NCBI GenBank assembly: GCA_007123335.1
Contig: SKLG01000009.1
Coordinates: 1 to 9,724, forward strand
Source: Anaerolineae bacterium
Lineage (GTDB): Bacteria > Chloroflexota > Anaerolineae > UBA1429
Direction of reading: 5' to 3'
Length of the DNA: 9,724 nucleotides
Made by a program: the position numbers and the translations under genes. Position 1 is the stretch's first letter, and the number at the start of each line of letters is the position of its first letter. This document shows positions 6,210 to 9,724 of this stretch, piece by piece. Under the pieces are notes generated by a model. The model had not been told where the DNA came from. It did not search any database and saw only the letters and a list, made by a program, of their open reading frames with translations.

Positions 6210-7052
6210 ATGGAGGATCGGGCCGGCGCCTTGTTAGACGAACTATTCGACATCTCTGGCAAGGTCATCGTACTCACCGGAGCTGGCGGCGTGCTCTGTG
6301 GCTCTCTGGCCCGCGGGCTAGCCGCGTTGGGCGCCCAGGTCGCCCTATTAGATCTACGTCCCGAGGCCGCAAGGGTTGTGGCCGACGAGATTACCCAACA
6401 GGGTGGCCAGGCCCTTGCCGTTGCCACGGATGTCCTCTCCATTGAGGCGCTAAATATGGCCGCTGAACAGGTGCTCAACCGCTTTGGTACCGTGGATGCC
6501 CTCATCAACGGCGCCGGCGGAAACCATCCCCAGGCGACAACGACGCCCGAGACCTCTCTTTTTGATCTTCCACCTGAAGCGTTTCAACGCGCCTTGGGGC
6601 TGAACGTCATGGGCACCTTGTTGCCGGTTCAAGTCTTTGGCCGCATTATGGCCGAGCATGGTCATGGGGATATTATCAACATCACCTCCATCATCGCCAC
6701 ACGACCGCTGACCAACGTACCCGCCTACTCGGCCGGCAAGGCGGCGGCCAAAAACCTCACCGAGTGGCTGGCGGTGCATGTCTCGCAACACTATGGGCAT
6801 CAGATTCGCGTCAACGCGCTGGCGCCTGGCTTTTTCATGACCAACCAGAATCGCTTTTTGCTGATAGACGAGGCCACCGGGCAACCAACCCCGCGCGGGC
6901 AAAAGATTATCGAGCATACTCCCTTGGGACGCTATGGCGAACCGGAAGAATTGCTCCCCGCCGTGATCTGGCTCCTTTCGCCTCACTCGGGGTTTGTGCA
7001 TGGCGCCACAATCGTCATCGACGGAGGTTTTAGCGTCTACAGCGGTGTATGA
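6210..7052 (+). CDS. SDR oxidoreductase, D-mannonate oxidoreductase (fructuronate reductase)-like
   Basis: A 280-residue classical short-chain dehydrogenase/reductase. The nucleotide loop is TGAGGVLCG (23-31) and D48 closes the second strand, favouring NAD over NADP. D74 (ATDV) follows. The NGAGGNHPQATT block at 100-111 is typical, in my recollection, of the SDR group annotated as D-mannonate oxidoreductase. The catalytic tetrad is N132, S160, Y173 and K177 (YSAGK). The C-terminus has the usual GATIVIDGGF. It likely interconverts a sugar acid and its keto acid, such as D-mannonate and D-fructuronate; a gluconate 5-dehydrogenase-like role is the main alternative. The start is ATG 6210, with AAAAAGGAG ending 5 bases upstream; an in-frame GTG at 6204 overlaps the SD. 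It is the first gene of a four-gene plus-strand set. Confidence 0.88.
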   Translation: MEDRAGALLDELFDISGKVIVLTGAGGVLCGSLARGLAALGAQVALLDLRPEAARVVADEITQQGGQALAVATDVLSIEALNMAAEQVLNRFGTVDALINGAGGNHPQATTTPETSLFDLPPEAFQRALGLNVMGTLLPVQVFGRIMAEHGHGDIINITSIIATRPLTNVPAYSAGKAAAKNLTEWLAVHVSQHYGHQIRVNALAPGFFMTNQNRFLLIDEATGQPTPRGQKIIEHTPLGRYGEPEELLPAVIWLLSPHSGFVHGATIVIDGGFSVYSGV

Positions 7053-7070
7053 TCCGCTATCATCTGCGAA

Positions 7071-7076
7071 AGGAGA
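7071..7076 (+). promoter_or_regulatory. Ribosome binding site that decides the HAD start
   Basis: AGGAGA ends 6 bases before the GTG at 7083 and directly abuts the in-frame GTG at 7077, so translation most likely starts at 7083. Confidence 0.6.
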
Positions 7077-7082
7077 GTGATC

Positions 7083-7982
7083 GTGGCCAACATCCCCGAG
7101 ATCGCCAGGCCTCTGGTCGAGCTGGCGCCTAAACACGCTTTTTTTGTCGGCATTGACTCTGATGGCTGCGCCTTTGATACGATGGAGATCAAACACAAAG
7201 AGTGCTTTATCCCCAATACCATCAAGTACTGGGATCTTCAAGCTGTGTCCAAGTATGCGCGCGAAGCTGCCGAGTTTGTCAACCTCTACAGCAAGTGGCG
7301 CGGCGTGAACCGCTGGCCGGCGCTCATGATGGTCTTTGAACTGCTCCGCGAGCGGAGCGAGGTGCAACGACGCCATGCGGTCATCCCCGACACACCCAAG
7401 CTCCGTGCGTTCATCGAGTCGGGGCGCCCACTTAGCAACGAATCGCTGGCAGCCTTGATCGCAGAGCTAAGCGGCGAGCCCGAGTTGGAGCGCGGCCTGG
7501 CCTGGAGCGAGGCGGTTAACGCCACGGTGGCCGACATGGTCCACGGCGTTCCTCCCTTTCCCTACGTGGTCGAGAGCCTGGAGATGATCAGCCAGGTCGC
7601 CGACGCCATTGTCGTCTCGGCTACACCCCTGGAGGCGCTGGTGCGCGAGTGGCAGGAGCATGCCATCGATGGCTGGGTGGCGGTCATCGCCGGCCAGGAT
7701 ATGGGCAGCAAGACCGAGCACCTGCGCATGGCCGCGGGCGGCAAATATGAGGATAGCCACAAGCTCATGATCGGTGACGCGCCGGGCGACCTCAGCGCGG
7801 CGCGAGCCAACAATGCCCTTTTCTATCCCGTCAATCCAGGCCACGAGGAAGAGAGTTGGGAGCGTTTCTACAAGGAGGCATTCGCCCGCTTTATCGAGGG
7901 TTCCTATGGCGGAGACTATGAAGCGCAGTTGATCGCCGAGTTTGAAGCCGCCCTGCCCAGCATACCACCATGGAAGAGGTAA
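7083..7982 (+). CDS. HAD-superfamily hydrolase (phosphatase)
   Basis: A 299-residue haloacid-dehalogenase-type protein. Motif I is GIDSDGCAFDT, with nucleophile D25 and acid/base D27. Motif II is VVSATP, with S179 or T181. The motif III lysine is K210 (GSK) or K227, and motif IV is IGDAPGDLSAA with D232 and D236. The long segment between motifs I and II (about 40-165), rich in helix-forming residues, should be a C1-type cap that sets the substrate. The motifs fit a phosphatase or phosphoryl-transfer enzyme; the substrate is unknown, with a sugar-acid phosphate plausible from the neighbours. It starts with GTG, 30 bp after the SDR gene, and ends 7 bp before the LarA-like gene, so the three are almost certainly cotranscribed. 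Confidence 0.85.
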   Translation: MANIPEIARPLVELAPKHAFFVGIDSDGCAFDTMEIKHKECFIPNTIKYWDLQAVSKYAREAAEFVNLYSKWRGVNRWPALMMVFELLRERSEVQRRHAVIPDTPKLRAFIESGRPLSNESLAALIAELSGEPELERGLAWSEAVNATVADMVHGVPPFPYVVESLEMISQVADAIVVSATPLEALVREWQEHAIDGWVAVIAGQDMGSKTEHLRMAAGGKYEDSHKLMIGDAPGDLSAARANNALFYPVNPGHEEESWERFYKEAFARFIEGSYGGDYEAQLIAEFEAALPSIPPWKR

Positions 7983-7989
7983 AGAGACC

Positions 7990-9267
7990 ATGATTATCGG
8001 TGAAGGGTATACCGATCGCTTTTTGAACCGTTCCGAGATTCGCGAGATCTTGATCGAGGCGTTGGACAGCATCGACGTCGATGGCCAGAGGCTGCTGGTC
8101 ATCCTGCCCGACAACACCCGCAGCGGTCCCATCCCGCTCTGCTTTGAATTGCTCACCGAGTTGCTCCTCGATCGCGTGGCCAAGCTCGACATGCTCATTG
8201 CCCTGGGCACCCACATGCCCATGGACGAGAAAAAGATCTGCAAGCAATTGGACATCACCCCCGCACAGCTTCATGGCGAATATGCCGCGGTAAACATCTA
8301 TAACCACAACTGGGAGGAGGGCCTGCGCGAGATCGGCGTAATCCCGGCCTCTGAGGTGCGCAAACTCACCGACGGGTTAATGGAGGAGGAGGTCCGCGTC
8401 GAGATCAACGAGCGCCTCTTTGATTATGATCGGGTGATCATCTGTGGGCCAGTGTTCCCCCACGAGATCGCCGGCTTTTCCGGGGGCAACAAGTACTTTT
8501 TCCCCGGTGTCTCGGGGCCCGACATGATCAACATGACCCACTGGTTGGGCGCGTTGGTGACCAACGTAAACACCATCGGCTTTCAGGATACCGCCGTTCG
8601 CCGCATGCTGGATAGAGCGGCCAGCTTGATCACCATCCCTAAATCGTGCTTTGCCATGGTTGTCGGCGTGGGACGCCATGCCAGCCACGAGGACCTGGCC
8701 GGCCTCTATTTCGGCTCGCCCGAGGAGGCCCAGGCAGCGGCCGCCGCGCTCTCGGCGGAGGTGAACATCACCTACGTCGACCGATCCTTCCATACGGTGA
8801 TATCGATCATGCCCCCACTCTATGATGATATCTGGACCGCCAGCAAGGGAATGTACAAGGTCGAGCCGGTGGTCGCCGATGGCGGACGGGTGATCATCTA
8901 TGCTCCTCACGTGGACGAAATCTCGTACACCCACGGTGAAATCCTCGACCGCGTCGGCTATCACGTGCGCGACTATTACCTCGTCCACGGGCACCTCTGC
9001 GAGGAGGAGCCGAGGAGCGTGCTGGCCCACTCTACGCTGGTCAAGGGCGCTGGCACCTGTATCGACGGTGTTGAGGTGCCGCGCGTCGAGGTCATCCTGG
9101 CCACCGGTGTGCCCAAGGAGCGCTGCGAGCAGGTGAACCTTGGCTATATGGACCCCACCACCATCAACCCGCAGGAGTGGATGGGCCGCGAGGAAGAGGG
9201 CATCCTGGTCGTCCCGCGGGCGGGCGAGGTGCTCTATCGGCTACAAGAGGACAAAGCCAAGCAATAA
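7990..9267 (+). CDS. LarA-family nickel-pincer racemase/epimerase (DUF2088)
   Basis: A 425-residue homologue of lactate racemase LarA, close to the family's usual length. The key positions of the Lactobacillus plantarum enzyme can be matched: D41-N-T-R44 (substrate-binding DxTR), H75 in GTHMP, H158 in PHEIAGFSGGNK, K168 (the lysine that carries the nickel-pincer cofactor, 10 residues after the His as in LarA) and H184 (nickel-ligand position, 16 residues later). All catalytic groups therefore look intact. The family racemises or epimerises alpha-hydroxy acids by hydride transfer; from memory, substrates beyond lactate include malate and D-gluconate. The neighbours suggest a sugar acid here. 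The cofactor genes larB, larC and larE are not in the window. The start at ATG 7990 has its SD (GAGG, 7976-7979) inside the end of the HAD gene, suggesting coupled translation. Confidence 0.88.
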   Translation: MIIGEGYTDRFLNRSEIREILIEALDSIDVDGQRLLVILPDNTRSGPIPLCFELLTELLLDRVAKLDMLIALGTHMPMDEKKICKQLDITPAQLHGEYAAVNIYNHNWEEGLREIGVIPASEVRKLTDGLMEEEVRVEINERLFDYDRVIICGPVFPHEIAGFSGGNKYFFPGVSGPDMINMTHWLGALVTNVNTIGFQDTAVRRMLDRAASLITIPKSCFAMVVGVGRHASHEDLAGLYFGSPEEAQAAAAALSAEVNITYVDRSFHTVISIMPPLYDDIWTASKGMYKVEPVVADGGRVIIYAPHVDEISYTHGEILDRVGYHVRDYYLVHGHLCEEEPRSVLAHSTLVKGAGTCIDGVEVPRVEVILATGVPKERCEQVNLGYMDPTTINPQEWMGREEEGILVVPRAGEVLYRLQEDKAKQ

Positions 9268-9276
9268 CTAGGTCAT

Positions 9277-9342
9277 CATGGATAAGCAGGATGTTCAGGA
9301 TGTTTTTTTACGCTTTTATCCTGCTTATCCTGTTCATCCATG
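9277..9342. repeat. Imperfect palindrome built on a 9-base period (GGAT units)
   Basis: The left arm (9277-9301) reads CATGGATAAG-CAGGATGTT-CAGGAT and the right arm (9318-9342) is its near complement, matching at 20 of 25 positions. GGAT recurs every 9 bases in the left arm and ATCC every 9 bases in the right. The 16-base loop holds a run of seven T. Short GGAT/ATCC-periodic palindromes of this look occur as dispersed intergenic repeats in many bacterial genomes. Here it separates larA-like and gnd and may act as a processing or attenuating hairpin. Confidence 0.7.
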
Positions 9343-9347
9343 TAAAC

Positions 9348-9355
9348 AAGGAGGT
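9348..9355 (+). promoter_or_regulatory. Near-perfect Shine-Dalgarno of gnd
   Basis: AAGGAGGT lies 6 bases before the gnd ATG at 9362, an ideal match and spacing that suggests efficient translation. Confidence 0.8.
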
Positions 9356-9361
9356 CATCGC

Positions 9362-9724
9362 ATGAGCGATATCGGCTTGATCGGTCTGGCCGTTATGGGC
9401 CAGAATCTGGTGTTGAACATGGCCCACCACGGCTTTTCGGTGGCCGTGTACAATCGCACCGCTGAGCGCACCCGCGAGTTCGTCGGCGGCAAGGATGCCC
9501 AAGGCCTGCCCATCACGGCGACATACTCGCTAGAGGAGCTGCTCGGCGAGTTGGAGCGTCCGCGCAAGATCATGCTCATGGTCCAGGCCGGCGCAGGGAC
9601 CGACGCCGTCATTGACCAACTGCGACCCTTGGTAGATCCTGGGGACCTGCTTATCGACGGCGGGAATTCGTTCTACAAGGACACCGAACGCCGCGCCGTC
9701 TCCCTGGCCGAGGACGAGATCCTC
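9362..9724 (+). CDS. gnd: 6-phosphogluconate dehydrogenase, N-terminal 121 residues (cut by window end)
   Basis: The visible N-terminus is the NADP-binding domain of decarboxylating 6-phosphogluconate dehydrogenase, which converts 6-phosphogluconate to ribulose 5-phosphate and CO2. It shows GLIGLAVMGQNL (5-16), the NADP-phosphate-binding N31-R32-T33, the MVQAGAGTD block near 73-81 and the substrate-contact DGGNS (99-103) followed by YKDTERR. The catalytic Lys and the C-terminal domain lie beyond the window. The start is set by an excellent SD. It lies 94 bp after the LarA-like gene, separated by a palindromic repeat, so it may be cotranscribed or partly uncoupled. The identification is firm; whether it is the long or the short type of Gnd is not visible, though the N-terminus resembles the long E. 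coli-type enzyme. Confidence 0.93.
   Translation, partial: MSDIGLIGLAVMGQNLVLNMAHHGFSVAVYNRTAERTREFVGGKDAQGLPITATYSLEELLGELERPRKIMLMVQAGAGTDAVIDQLRPLVDPGDLLIDGGNSFYKDTERRAVSLAEDEIL

Noticed and set aside
6450..7376. 308-codon minus-strand open frame across the SDR and HAD genes
   Set aside because: It spans two real genes and their junction, with no SD or motif; a GC-bias shadow.
7467..8258. 263-codon minus-strand open frame across the HAD and LarA-like genes
   Set aside because: Antisense to two proteins with intact active-site motifs; its Ser/Met-rich translation is not convincing.
9177..9365. Short plus-strand frame ending in a hydrophobic stretch, resembling a small membrane protein
   Set aside because: The hydrophobic tail is the translation of the T-rich palindromic repeat, and the frame overlaps the LarA-like gene without an SD.

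Overview
This is a moderately GC-rich bacterial window with dense coding, strong Shine-Dalgarno (SD) sites and sigma70-like promoters. The content suggests a heterotrophic environmental bacterium. It includes an ECF sigma factor with a membrane ZAS anti-sigma factor, a cytosolic sulfatase, an SDR of the D-mannonate oxidoreductase type, a LarA-type nickel racemase/epimerase and 6-phosphogluconate dehydrogenase. This combination would fit Chloroflexota (Anaerolineae/Caldilineae-like). That assignment is a weak inference from gene content, because the window holds no rRNA or other phylogenetic marker.

Layout, left to right. (1) Minus strand, 1-2352: two tandem paralogous enolase-superfamily enzymes (about 89% identical). 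They are followed downstream, after 18 bases, by the first 22 codons of another gene that leaves the window at base 1. (2) 2353-2742: a 390-bp divergent regulatory region with two dyads, a good promoter and a GC-rich hairpin. (3) Plus strand, 2743-4218: a Cys-type sulfatase. A perfect 18-bp hairpin separates it from the convergent genes. (4) Minus strand, 4292-5924: an ECF sigma factor followed by its probable anti-sigma factor. (5) 5925-6209: a second divergent region with one promoter in each direction and an 11-bp direct repeat around the rightward promoter. (6) Plus strand, 6210 to the end: SDR oxidoreductase, HAD hydrolase, LarA-like protein, an imperfect palindrome built on a 9-base period, then gnd (truncated by the window end).

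How the genes may work together (inference): the right-hand operon looks like a sugar-acid route. It pairs a LarA homologue with intact catalytic residues (the family racemises or epimerises alpha-hydroxy acids, including sugar acids) with an SDR of the mannonate/fructuronate type, an uncharacterised HAD phosphatase and Gnd, which could send 6-phosphogluconate to ribulose 5-phosphate. The left-hand enolase pair keeps the three metal-ligand positions. It appears to lack both the Lys/Lys catalytic pair of the muconate-lactonizing group and the His-Asp dyad of the mandelate-racemase group, so its chemistry cannot be assigned by homology. A nearby sulfatase suggests that a sulfated carbohydrate could be the ultimate substrate, but nothing in the sequence ties the two halves into one pathway.
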